A stretch of DNA of 10,709 bases from Candidatus Dadabacteria bacterium UBA2774 (GCA_002352485.1 DEIM01000164.1:1-10709), one strand, 5' to 3'; positions 1 to 6,730 are shown, counted from the stretch's first letter. Program-made: numbers and translations. The notes: generated by a model not told the origin, from the sequence alone.

Positions 1-16
1 ATCCTGCCGATTGTTC

Positions 17-22
17 TATAAT
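17..22 (+). promoter_or_regulatory. Candidate -10 box for the 34-aa small ORF
   Basis: A perfect TATAAT lies 29 bases before the ATG at 52. A -35 box at normal spacing would fall just outside the left edge of the window, so only half of the promoter can be seen. With a start near base 29 the 5' leader would be about 23 nt and would carry the AGGAGT ribosome-binding site at 41-46. Together with the terminator at 198-219 this gives the small ORF its own compact transcription unit. Confidence 0.5.
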
Positions 23-51
23 GTGACTATATTCTTTAAAAGGAGTCTATT

Positions 52-156
52 ATGAGCGATAAGTATGATAAAGGGCAAGAGAGTTTGGGAGCGTTTCTGT
101 TTCTTCTGGCTATGGTGTCATTTGGCGTGTTCTCTCTTTATCTGTGGTTTGGCTAG
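52..156 (+). CDS. Small single-pass membrane protein (34 aa), unknown function
   Basis: The ORF starts at ATG 52 and stops at TAG 154-156. An AAAAGGAGT ribosome-binding site ends 5 bases before the start, and a TATAAT box lies upstream. The predicted product has a charged, polar N-terminus (MSDKYDKGQES, residues 1-11) followed by an uninterrupted hydrophobic stretch (about residues 12-33) rich in Leu, Phe, Val and Trp. This is the shape of a single membrane segment with a cytoplasmic N-terminus. A rho-independent hairpin follows 42 bases after the stop. The promoter, ribosome-binding site, ORF and terminator together suggest a real, independently expressed small protein. Tiny hydrophobic proteins of this size often act as accessory subunits of oxidases or transporters, but nothing in the residues identifies a family. 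No function is assigned. Confidence 0.6.
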   Translation: MSDKYDKGQESLGAFLFLLAMVSFGVFSLYLWFG

Positions 157-183
157 AAAACTATAAGTACTATCCAATAATTT

Positions 184-271
184 TTACTTCTGACAATAAA
201 GGGAGCCGAAGCTCCCTTTCTTAATTAATATCTCCATTGCACCCTCCTAAATTATATATTCCGTCTTATTT
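184..271 (-). other. Candidate very short transcript with a 17-codon mini-ORF overlapping the terminator
   Basis: From the promoter at 278-307 a minus-strand transcript would start near 271 and meet the terminator at 219-198, giving an RNA of about 80 nt. Inside it an AGGAGG ribosome-binding site (243-248) stands 5 bases before an ATG (235-237). The resulting 17-codon frame (MEILIKKGSFGSLYCQK) ends at 184-186 and runs straight through the terminator hairpin. Such an arrangement fits a small RNA, a leader peptide with attenuation, or the shortened head of a lost gene. The peptide has no run of one amino acid, so classical amino-acid attenuation is not supported. There is no minus-strand gene between here and the left edge. 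The sequence elements are seen directly; expression is inferred. Confidence 0.35.
198..219. terminator. Rho-independent terminator, bidirectional
   Basis: This is a perfect 9-bp stem (AAAGGGAGC / GCTCCCTTT) around a 4-base loop, followed by TTTCTTAATT on the plus strand. On the minus strand the loop reads C(UUCG)G, the exceptionally stable tetraloop, followed by TTTATTG. It sits after the plus-strand small ORF (stop at 156) and can also end the short minus-strand transcript predicted from the promoter at 278-307. The same 22-bp hairpin recurs at 6733-6754 inside the second terminator of the window. Confidence 0.8.
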
Positions 272-277
272 AATTTA

Positions 278-307
278 ATTATAAGACCGCAGATATATCG
301 CAGTCAA
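278..307 (-). promoter_or_regulatory. Sigma-70-type promoter, minus strand
   Basis: Read on the minus strand, TTGACT (302-307) is separated by 18 bases from a perfect TATAAT (278-283). This is the closest match to the sigma-70 consensus that I see in the window (-35 five of six, -10 six of six, spacing one over the optimum). It points left, toward the ribosome-binding site at 243-248 and the terminator at 198-219, and away from the Tat-exported protein gene at 433-1077. Confidence 0.55.
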
Positions 308-349
308 CAGTAATAAATTCAAGAGATATAGGCAAGTTAAAGGGATAGG

Positions 350-427
350 GGTTCGGAATAGGATCCCTAATATGTCCAGATCTTTTTACAATCCGTTGAG
401 GATTACTGTAGAACCTTATTCCGAACC
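350..427 (-). repeat. Imperfect long hairpin just after the Tat-exported protein gene
   Basis: Arms GGTTCGGAATA (350-360) and TATTCCGAACC (417-427) are exact 11-bp inverted repeats. With one bulged base and one mismatch the pairing extends inward by about four more pairs (toward 366 and 411). The loop holds a second small hairpin, AATCC (390-394) with GGATT (400-404). The element begins 6 bases after the stop codon of the minus-strand gene, so in that mRNA it forms the 3' end. No run of U follows, so it is not a standard terminator; it could be an mRNA-stabilising structure or a remnant of a small repeat. A further copy of the 10-base core lies at 7805-7814. Confidence 0.5.
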
Positions 428-432
428 GGTTA

Positions 433-1077
433 TTATCTAAGGCGGAATGAAAAAGTGAAGTTAAAAAGACCTGTCATGTTGGCGCCGATAGCCGTTTGAG
501 TAACCTCGCCGCGGGCTCTTCTGTATATTCCACTTCCTCCCGTTACCGGCCTTTTAAAAGGAACGTTCAGGTCTATGAGCTCTACTCCGTCGCTGATTAA
601 GAGCTGCTCCCCCGGATTATCTTCATCCAGGTTATAGATCTGAGTAGTAGCTACGAATGGGCCGCTTGGGGTGAGAATGCCTCCCCTGGCATCGTCATTA
701 CTGTCACCTATAAACCACCCACGGCAAATCCACCTGCCTAGTACGCTTTCTGGGAATTCGGGAGTGCCGTCTGGAAAGAGCCCGCTTCCCGAGTCTGAGA
801 GAGTACCTTCAGCGTATATTACGCCCTGCACTACAAAAGAAGCCCCGTAGTACGGGTGAGGCCCCGGGTCTCCTACAGGGTCGTCAGGGTTTGGCCCCTG
901 CGGCCCTTCGAACCTGATCGTATTTGCATCACAAGATACATCTATGTTGAGCCTGTTCCGCTGGGCATTTGCTTCAGGGACTTTTACGGCTGCAGCAGCA
1001 CCAACTCCTATTGCGCCCAAACCCAACGTGCCGAGCTTTAGAAAACCACGTCTTGCAATCTTGTCCAGAAATTCCAT
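433..1077 (-). CDS. Tat-exported protein with allene oxide cyclase/dirigent-like barrel
   Basis: The product is 214 aa. I chose the ATG at 1075-1077 because an AGGAGG ribosome-binding site (1084-1089) sits 6 bases upstream; an in-frame ATG eight codons earlier lacks this. The N-terminus has a twin-arginine motif, ARRGFLKLG (Arg9-Arg10), then a Gly/Ala-rich hydrophobic core and a likely signal-peptidase site after ANA (about residue 38), so export as a folded protein is expected. The mature part is rich in Gly, Pro and aromatic residues. Near the C-terminus it carries VTGGSGIYRRARGEV (about 178-192), which resembles the GG-G-Y--A-G signature of allene oxide cyclase and dirigent beta-barrels. 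Cys49 and Cys118 could form a disulfide. Family membership is inferred from this motif, the length and the secreted context. Substrate and activity are unknown, and a purely structural role is possible. It is a single gene, divergent from the pst operon. Confidence 0.75.
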   Translation of the reverse strand: MEFLDKIARRGFLKLGTLGLGAIGVGAAAAVKVPEANAQRNRLNIDVSCDANTIRFEGPQGPNPDDPVGDPGPHPYYGASFVVQGVIYAEGTLSDSGSGLFPDGTPEFPESVLGRWICRGWFIGDSNDDARGGILTPSGPFVATTQIYNLDEDNPGEQLLISDGVELIDLNVPFKRPVTGGSGIYRRARGEVTQTAIGANMTGLFNFTFSFRLR

Positions 1078-1089
1078 GTAGAACCTCCT

Positions 1090-1488
1090 GAGGATTTGCA
1101 TCCGCTACCATAGGGATGTATGTGTGGATAGCATGAGTGGAAAAGGTGTTAGAAAATTTCATTCCACTTCGGCAGTCTGGCCGCCTTACTCCATCGATCA
1201 TGTAGAGGATCATACGGAGGTTAAGCCCATGACTTTGCGTGCCATCCTTTCAAATGGGTTGCCCTTATCGGTGTCGGACGTTTTAAATTCAAGCGTAAAG
1301 GATAGGATGTACCGAATCAATAAGTTTTTTCACCATAAGAGACGCAATTATTTTTCCTGCATGCATAAAATGAAGAATCTAAATCAGATTTCCTTGATCT
1401 AAATATTTATATGCATTGAACCCCGAAAAACGGGATATTTGATGTATGCCGATTTACCTGTTAAAAATTTTAGAATGGGGTGTAGATT
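1090..1488. other. Divergent intergenic region between the Tat-exported gene and pstS
   Basis: This stretch must hold promoters for both flanking genes, but I see no convincing -35/-10 pair on either strand and no clear two-half Pho box before pstS. One weak small ORF is possible on the plus strand: ATG 1229 to stop 1402 (57 codons), with CGGAGG at 1215-1220. It resembles nothing I know. On the minus strand two short frames look protein-like: about 25 residues ending near 1294, then, after a frame change, a frame ending at 1210 with ...NPFERMARKVMGL.... They may be remains of a decayed gene. A 4-bp stem at 1422-1434 is too weak to be called a terminator. Confidence 0.4.
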
Positions 1489-2331
1489 GTGAGATTGTTA
1501 TTAATGATTCTAGCGATCGGTCTAATTCCGGTGTTAACAACTGCCCTAGCCCATGCGGATTCTAATGCTGAGAATGCTCAAGAGCTAAATGGAAAGCTTG
1601 TCATCACGGGTTCCAGCACAGTGGCTCCTCTGGTATCCGAGATAGCAAAACGTTTTGAGGCCCAACATTCCGACGTTCGTATTGACGTCCAAATGGGAGG
1701 CTCTTCAAGGGGAATATCGGATGTGAAACAGAAAATATCGGATATCGGCATGGTTTCCCGGGCTCTTAAAGAAAATGAAAAAAACATTATGGCTTTTCCG
1801 ATTGCGCTGGACGGGATAACTATGATAGTTCATAAATCCAATCCTATAGATGAGCTGAAAAACAAGGAGATAGTGGATATTTATACAGGGAAGATTACGA
1901 ATTGGAGTGAAGTGGGTGGAAATGACGCGCCGATAACGGTGGTCAGTAAAGCCGAAGGACGCGGGACTCTGGACCTATTTATAAAGTATTTTCAGATTAA
2001 AAGCTCGGACATAAAACCGCACGTGATAATCGGGGATAACGAGCAGGGTGTTAAGACGGTCTCGGGAAACAAGAACTCCATAGGTTTTGTTTCGGTCGGT
2101 ACCGCGGAATACGATGCCGGCATAGGGATACCGATAAAGCCTCTACCACTGAACGGAGTTGCCGCCTCTACTGAGAATATAAGAAACGGCAATTTCCCGC
2201 TGAGCCGTAAGTTAAACCTTGTTACAAACGCCAAGCCCGATGGTCTGGCAGAAATATTTATAGAGTTCGCAAATTCAAAAGAAGTGGCAGATATAATAGA
2301 GGAACAGTATTTTGTCACAACGCCCGAGTGA
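1489..2331 (+). CDS. pstS: Phosphate ABC transporter, periplasmic phosphate-binding protein PstS
   Basis: The product is 280 aa. It binds inorganic phosphate in the periplasm and delivers it to PstC-PstA. The start is GTG 1489, which supplies Arg2 for the signal peptide; a GGGGTG ribosome-binding site lies 6 bases upstream. Residues 1-23 form a Sec signal peptide ending in AHA, with no lipobox cysteine, so the protein should be soluble in the periplasm. Phosphate-pocket motifs follow in the usual order: GSSTVAP (41-47), GGSSRG (70-75), SDIGMVSR (84-91), ALDGIT (106-111), IYTGKITNWSEVGG (121-134) and EGRGT (156-160). Length and motif order fit the PstS family of solute-binding proteins. Its last 20 bases overlap the pstC start, so the two are translationally coupled. 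In other bacteria such operons are induced by phosphate limitation through PhoB; no clear Pho box is visible here. Confidence 0.95.
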   Translation: MRLLLMILAIGLIPVLTTALAHADSNAENAQELNGKLVITGSSTVAPLVSEIAKRFEAQHSDVRIDVQMGGSSRGISDVKQKISDIGMVSRALKENEKNIMAFPIALDGITMIVHKSNPIDELKNKEIVDIYTGKITNWSEVGGNDAPITVVSKAEGRGTLDLFIKYFQIKSSDIKPHVIIGDNEQGVKTVSGNKNSIGFVSVGTAEYDAGIGIPIKPLPLNGVAASTENIRNGNFPLSRKLNLVTNAKPDGLAEIFIEFANSKEVADIIEEQYFVTTPE

Positions 2332-3166
2332 CGCGCTTTTGATTTGGACACTGAGAACATGTGCAGTTACGGCGGGTGTCATAGTCGTATTCATCGCTCT
2401 ATTTCTCGTTCAGGAGTCCCTTCCTGCTCTTAGGAGCGTGGGATTATTAAGGTTCTTCACCGACTCTTCATGGCACCCTGCTGAGAATTTATATAACTTG
2501 ACCCCTATGCTCCTGGGCACGTTATTCGCGATGGTCGGCTCGGTGCTTATAGCAACCCCGCTTGGGATATTGTCAGCAATATTTGTGAATTACTATGCGC
2601 CCCCGAAAATTGCCCAGTCTTACCGCGGAGTTTTGGGGCTGCTTGCGGGGATTCCCTCAGTCGTCTACGGCTTCTGGGGGCTCGTCGTGTTGGTGCCTTT
2701 GATTGGCGAGCTTGAGCCTCCCGGACCAAGCCTGTTGGCCGGGATCCTGATACTTTCTATTATGATACTTCCGACTATTGCTCTTGTTGCGGACTCAAGT
2801 ATCGGAAGCGTACCGAAAGAATATATGACATCAGCCGCTTCATTGGGATTGTCACGATGGACCGCCATTAGAAGGATAATCCTACCCTCTGCTAAATCGG
2901 GCCTCTTCACCGGGACCATACTCGAGACGGGACGGGCAATAGGTGAGACAATGGCAGTGCTTATGGTCTGCGGAAACGTTGTACAGATACCAAAAAGTCT
3001 GTTTGAGCCTGTAAGGACATTAACAGCGAATATAGCGCTTGAAATGGCTTATGCGCTGGGCGATCATAGATCGGCGCTATTTGTGAGCGGTCTCCTGTTA
3101 ATGCTAATAATAGTATGTTTGATACTAGCGGCTGAATGGATAAGCCGGGGAAGAATTTATGCGTGA
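2312..3166 (+). CDS. pstC: Phosphate ABC transporter, permease PstC
   Basis: The product is 284 aa and is one of the two inner-membrane channel subunits of the phosphate importer. The start is a TTG at 2312, 20 bases inside the end of pstS, with AGAGGAA about 7 bases before it; starting later would cut into the first membrane segment (about 11-36). Further hydrophobic segments lie at roughly 66-92, 104-132, 141-160, 196-222 and 254-275, matching the six-segment binding-protein-dependent permease fold. The cytoplasmic EAA loop that docks on PstB is at about 171-205 (SAASLGLSRWTAIRRIILP). It is followed by the Pst-typical GRAIGETMAVL. The large periplasmic loop after segment 1 is also typical of PstC. 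The stop overlaps the pstA start by 8 bases. Confidence 0.95.
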   Translation: MSQRPSDALLIWTLRTCAVTAGVIVVFIALFLVQESLPALRSVGLLRFFTDSSWHPAENLYNLTPMLLGTLFAMVGSVLIATPLGILSAIFVNYYAPPKIAQSYRGVLGLLAGIPSVVYGFWGLVVLVPLIGELEPPGPSLLAGILILSIMILPTIALVADSSIGSVPKEYMTSAASLGLSRWTAIRRIILPSAKSGLFTGTILETGRAIGETMAVLMVCGNVVQIPKSLFEPVRTLTANIALEMAYALGDHRSALFVSGLLLMLIIVCLILAAEWISRGRIYA

Positions 3167-4037
3167 GGCTTTGAAGCTAAAGGGAATAAGAATGAGGAAT
3201 TCAAAACGGGAAAGATGGCCAAAAGTTGTAGTTTGGTCTGCGGCAATACTGATAAGCACTGTGTTTTTCTTAATACTGAGCAGCATAGTGTGGCACGGCA
3301 TCGGGCAAATTTCATGGGAGTTTATAACCGCCGCGCCCGAGAATGCAGGGCGAGCCGGGGGAATCGGTCCGATACTGGTATCGACGGGGCTCATACTGGG
3401 TGTCGCCATAGCCGTAGCGCTTCCAATAGGACTCGGTACCGCCATATTGCTGTCTGAATTCACACCGAGAGAGAGCATATTCGGCACAATGGTGCGAAGG
3501 AGTCTTGATATTCTAGCCGGAGTACCCTCAATTGTATTCGGGCTGTTCGGCTTTGTTCTTTTCTCGAACATTCTGGGGCTTGGTTTTTCCATATTGTCAG
3601 GAGGGCTGACCCTGGCCTGCATGGTCCTCCCGATTTTGATAAGATCAACGGAAGAGGGTTTCAGATCGGCGACTGAGGAATACAGAATATCCGCAGCTTC
3701 AGTAGGTTTATCAAAAACCACGACAATATTCAGGATTCTTCTACCCGCAGCGGCACCGGGGCTGAGCGTTGGATTGATATTGGGCGTCGGAAGAGCGATT
3801 GCGGAAACGGCGGCGCTTCTTTATACAAGCGGTTACGTGGACAGGATGCCTACATCGCTTCTCGATTCGGGAAGGGCTCTTTCAATACATATATTCGATC
3901 TATCGATGAACGTAGCGGGAGGGAATGAGAAAGCATATGCCTCGGCGCTCGTTCTGGTTAGCATATTGGTGGTCATAAATATAGTTTCGTTCTATATATC
4001 AAATAATTGGCTAAGAAGGAGAATAACGATAATATGA
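3159..4037 (+). CDS. pstA: Phosphate ABC transporter, permease PstA
   Basis: The product is 292 aa and is the second channel subunit, forming a heterodimer with PstC. The start at ATG 3159 overlaps the pstC stop by 8 bases and has a GGGGAAG element 5 bases upstream. ATG 3192, with AAAGGGA upstream, is an equally possible start and would shorten the protein by 11 residues. The first membrane segment is at about 22-48, followed by segments near 67-98, 115-140, 143-161, 201-223 and 261-280. The EAA loop is at about 172-200 (ATEEYRISAASVGLSK...ILLPAAAPG), then GRAIAETAALL, the PstA version of the permease motif. The C-terminus ends in a basic LRRR. Of its 19 arginine codons, 15 are AGA or AGG, a useful baseline for judging foreign genes nearby. 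The stop overlaps an ATG of the pstB frame. Confidence 0.95.
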   Translation: MREALKLKGIRMRNSKRERWPKVVVWSAAILISTVFFLILSSIVWHGIGQISWEFITAAPENAGRAGGIGPILVSTGLILGVAIAVALPIGLGTAILLSEFTPRESIFGTMVRRSLDILAGVPSIVFGLFGFVLFSNILGLGFSILSGGLTLACMVLPILIRSTEEGFRSATEEYRISAASVGLSKTTTIFRILLPAAAPGLSVGLILGVGRAIAETAALLYTSGYVDRMPTSLLDSGRALSIHIFDLSMNVAGGNEKAYASALVLVSILVVINIVSFYISNNWLRRRITII

Positions 4038-4099
4038 ATGTACTACTGAACAGGAGCGGCGCGGTTTATGAAGGGGCTCAAGAGTACGAGGAACGGGAT

Positions 4100-4870
4100 A
4101 TGAGTCTTACTCAAATAAGCACTCGGGATTTGAATCTATATTACGGGAATAAGCCCGCTTTCAAAGGAGTGAATCTATCGATAAAACCGGGTTCGATAAC
4201 AGCAGTTGTAGGACCGTCGGGGTGCGGGAAGTCAAGCTTTCTTCTTAGCTTGAACCGCCTGGCGGAGCTTATTCCGGGCTGCACAGTGAGCGGCAGTGTG
4301 CGGGTCGGGGAGCATGATATTTTTGATCCTGAGACAGACCTTATCTCTCTACGACTTAGCATAGGAATGATATTTCAAAAACCAAACCCCTTCCCTCTAT
4401 CCGTTAAGGAAAACATTGCCCTACCTTTGAAGGAGCACGGAACTGTAGGTAAAAACGAGATCGATTCTAAAGTGGAAAAGGTGCTGAAAGAAGTAGGGCT
4501 CTGGGATGAGGTACGGGATAGACTAAACTCTCCAGCGCTCTCATTATCGGGCGGGCAGCAGCAGCGCCTTTGTATTGCAAGGACTCTGGCGCTTGAGCCA
4601 AAGGTGCTGCTTCTGGATGAGCCCTGCAGTGCGCTCGACCCACTCTCAAGCTCGGTTGTGGAAGACCTGATAACAGAACTCAGAGGGAAATATACAATAA
4701 TCATCGTTACGCATAACCTTCCGCAGGCCCGGAGAATAGCTGATTACGTCGCTTTTTTCTGGATGCAGGACAATGCGGGAGCACTGATTGAATACGGTGC
4801 AACCAAGCAGATATTCAATGAGCCTGAGAACGAGCTAACTGAGGCTTATATTAAGGGCGCCAGGGGATGA
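4100..4870 (+). CDS. pstB: Phosphate ABC transporter, ATP-binding protein PstB
   Basis: This is the cytoplasmic ATPase that powers phosphate import, 256 aa from the ATG at 4100. I chose this start because GAGGAA (4088-4093) is ideally placed and the length matches PstB proteins. ATG 4034, which overlaps the pstA stop as ATGA, and TTG 4007 would add 22 or 31 residues without family resemblance. All ABC motifs are intact: Walker A GPSGCGKSS (38-46), Q-loop FQKPNPFP (from 92, with the Pst-typical KPNPFP), signature LSGGQQQR (149-156), Walker B VLLLDEP (Asp173-Glu174) and the switch histidine in VTHNLPQ (His205). The C-terminus (IEYGATKQIF...EAYIKG) also matches PstB. It ends the operon: no phoU follows, which is unusual because phoU commonly lies directly downstream. 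The gap to the next gene is 61 bases and contains its own candidate promoter. Confidence 0.93.
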   Translation: MSLTQISTRDLNLYYGNKPAFKGVNLSIKPGSITAVVGPSGCGKSSFLLSLNRLAELIPGCTVSGSVRVGEHDIFDPETDLISLRLSIGMIFQKPNPFPLSVKENIALPLKEHGTVGKNEIDSKVEKVLKEVGLWDEVRDRLNSPALSLSGGQQQRLCIARTLALEPKVLLLDEPCSALDPLSSSVVEDLITELRGKYTIIIVTHNLPQARRIADYVAFFWMQDNAGALIEYGATKQIFNEPENELTEAYIKGARG

Positions 4871-4891
4871 GCTACTCATATTTCAAGTGCC

Positions 4892-4918
4892 TATAATTTT
4901 AACTTTAGATAGTCTAAA
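4892..4918 (+). promoter_or_regulatory. Candidate promoter -10 box and overlapping palindrome before the hydrolase gene
   Basis: A perfect TATAAT at 4892-4897 is followed by the palindrome TTTAGA-TAG-TCTAAA (4904-4918), centred about where transcription would start. There is no good -35 box (a TG two bases upstream of the -10 is off by one from the extended -10 pattern). A palindrome at +1 fits a repressor operator, but it is AT-rich and could be chance. It suggests the hydrolase can be expressed apart from pstB. Confidence 0.35.
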
Positions 4919-4931
4919 TTAATGTGACAAT

Positions 4932-5702
4932 ATGGAACTCAAGCATAGATACGTCGGAACATCGGGCCCGGAAGTACTGATACTGCACGGCCTGATGGGA
5001 TCGTCACGGAATTGGCAGAGAATAATGCGGCAGCTATCCTCCAACTTCCGCGTGACCGTGCCTGATTTGCGGAACCACGGGGATTCGCCTCACGGTCCGC
5101 ACAATATAACCGTAATGCAAGACGACATTATGGAATTGATAAATAAGAACTGCGATGAACCGCCTCACCTGATTGGGCATTCGATGGGTGGGCAGGTGGC
5201 AATGGCTGTGGCGGCATCGGAAGACACTCAGATTGCGAGCCTTACATTGGTTGACGCGGCAGCGGTACGGTTGAAAGGGAGTCTTTTTAAACTGCTCGAT
5301 GCACTTATGGAAATTGACCTAAAGTCCATTGGCAGCCGGGCTGATGCTGATAAAGCTGTCTCAAACAATATCGCCGATTTGAGGGTAAGGCAGTTTCTTC
5401 TTCAGAATTTAAGACAGAATGACGAAGGAGAGTTTTCCTGGCAATGCAACCTTCCCGAGCTGCGGCGCTATGCGGCTGAGGAATCTTTCTCACTTTCAGA
5501 GGATGCAGTTTATAATGGACCGACTCTTGTGCTCGCAGGAGGTAAATCGGAATACCGGGTATGGGAGCAGGAAGCCGAGTATAAGTCGCACTTTCCCAAT
5601 ATGACTCTTGAGATTGTAGAGGACGCAGGACACTGGCTCCATGCCGATGCGTCTGAGATATTTTTGCAGCGGGTACAGGGGTTTATTAGCTCACACTCCT
5701 GA
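4932..5702 (+). CDS. Alpha/beta hydrolase, YbfF/ABHD11-like esterase
   Basis: The product is 256 aa, probably a cytoplasmic serine esterase: there is no signal peptide. The sequence runs HGLMGSSRNW (19-28, oxyanion-hole region), PDLRNHGDS (44-52), the nucleophile elbow GHSMGG (82-87, Ser84), LVDAAA (107-112, Asp108) and DAGHWLH (231-237, His234). LHGLMGS...W, DLRNHG-S and the position of the acid soon after the nucleophile strand match the YbfF/ABHD11 branch, in which E. coli YbfF uses a Ser-Asp-His triad spaced in the same way. The natural substrate of this branch is not settled, although short-chain acyl esters and acyl-CoA thioesters have been reported. The start at ATG 4932 has no clear ribosome-binding site, but the N-terminal strand fits the family. 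It follows pstB by 61 bases; a role in phosphate uptake is not indicated. Confidence 0.85.
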   Translation: MELKHRYVGTSGPEVLILHGLMGSSRNWQRIMRQLSSNFRVTVPDLRNHGDSPHGPHNITVMQDDIMELINKNCDEPPHLIGHSMGGQVAMAVAASEDTQIASLTLVDAAAVRLKGSLFKLLDALMEIDLKSIGSRADADKAVSNNIADLRVRQFLLQNLRQNDEGEFSWQCNLPELRRYAAEESFSLSEDAVYNGPTLVLAGGKSEYRVWEQEAEYKSHFPNMTLEIVEDAGHWLHADASEIFLQRVQGFISSHS

Positions 5703-5835
5703 CTCATTTGAAGAACCTTCTATATTTCCATCTTCGGCAATTCACCGTTAAAAGCTTTACAGAACTGGAATAAAAAAGTGAAATTTAGTATGATGGTAAA
5801 AACGTACCAAGACCCGCATTTTGGAAGTCCGACCA

Positions 5836-6710
5836 ATGAGTAATAACACTACAAATGCCCGTGTTTCAAACAAGGGACTTTTCAACCGGATGCATGAGAT
5901 AAATTCTGATCAGTGGAAGGCTTTTTATGCGGCATTCCTGGGATTACGCTTGACGGGCTTGACCTCGGATGGAGGCTCCTTTTCCTTGTGGGTGTTCTGC
6001 CGGCATTTCTGGTCTTCTATATAAGGAAGCATCTTGATGAGCCCGAGGTGTGGAAAAAGACCAGGGAGCTAAGAAAAGAAGGGAAGCTGAGCGAGGAGGC
6101 AAAGAGCTTTACGCTGTCACAGATATTCAAACCGGACTTAATAAGATACACGGTTTCCGCGACCCTTCTCACGAGTCTCTGTATGATAGCGTACTGGGGC
6201 CTTTATTTCTGGATTCCCCAATTCCTCGCGAGTGAGAAAGGGGTCGGTTTGGACACTAAAGGTTTTATCTGGATTATTCCCATTAATATCGGCGCTTTTA
6301 TTGGCTGCGTTACGTTCGGGTTCATAAGCGATAGACTAGGCAGAAGACCCGTATTCGTATTCTACCTTCTAATAATGGCAGTGCTTGTTTGGTTCTTCGG
6401 TCAGGCAACTACGCTTCGCGAGGTGCTTATATTGGGACCATTCATCGGATTTTTCGGCACAGGGTTTTACTCGGGCTTCGGCTCGATATTCTCGGAAATA
6501 TTCCCGACTAGAGCAAGAGGTACTGCACAGGGGTTCTGTTATAACGTCGGTAGAGGGGTATCTGCCGCGGCGCCCCCGCTAATAGGTTTTCTTGTGGGTA
6601 AATACGGGTTTGCGACAGGTTTGACTACGGTTTCCATATTCGCGGTTGCAGCAGCGGTGGTAGTGCTAACACTTCCGGAAACCAAGGGTAAGGCCCTCGA
6701 AGTAGAATAA
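5836..6710 (+). pseudogene. Broken MFS transporter (N-terminal membrane segments deleted, frameshifted)
   Basis: The gene opens normally at ATG 5836, with GGAAG 7 bases upstream, and encodes about 35 residues typical of the cytoplasmic head of a metabolite:H+ symporter (...EINSDQWKAFYAAFLG). At about 5940-5950 the frame shifts by one base. The sequence continues in another frame with LDGLD and jumps directly to GWRLLFLVGVLPA, which in intact proteins precedes membrane segment 6. Segments 1-5, an estimated 130-150 residues, are therefore missing. The rest is intact: segments 6-12, the second-half motif A GFISDRLGRRP (about 6315-6347), PTRARGTAQG in the loop after segment 10, and a PETKG end. 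The original protein probably belonged to the sialate/sugar-type MFS group; its substrate is unknown. With half the channel gone it should not transport. A TATGAT at 5789-5794 may be the old -10 box. An assembly error could explain the frameshift more easily than the large deletion. Confidence 0.85.
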
Positions 6711-6730
6711 GACCAGCCCTCATACAAACA

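Noticed and set aside
1458..1476. Possible Pho box (CTGTTAAAAATTTTAGA) before pstS
   Set aside because: Only the first half resembles CTGTCAT; the second half does not, so it is not called.
3125..3721. 198-codon open frame on the minus strand
   Set aside because: It lies entirely antisense to the confident pstC end and pstA, has no ribosome-binding site and shows a shadow-type composition rich in Ser, Pro and Thr.
4007..4099. N-terminal extension of PstB from TTG 4007 or ATG 4034
   Set aside because: The added residues have no resemblance to PstB, and the ribosome-binding site at 4088-4093 favours ATG 4100; ATG 4034 remains possible because it overlaps the pstA stop.
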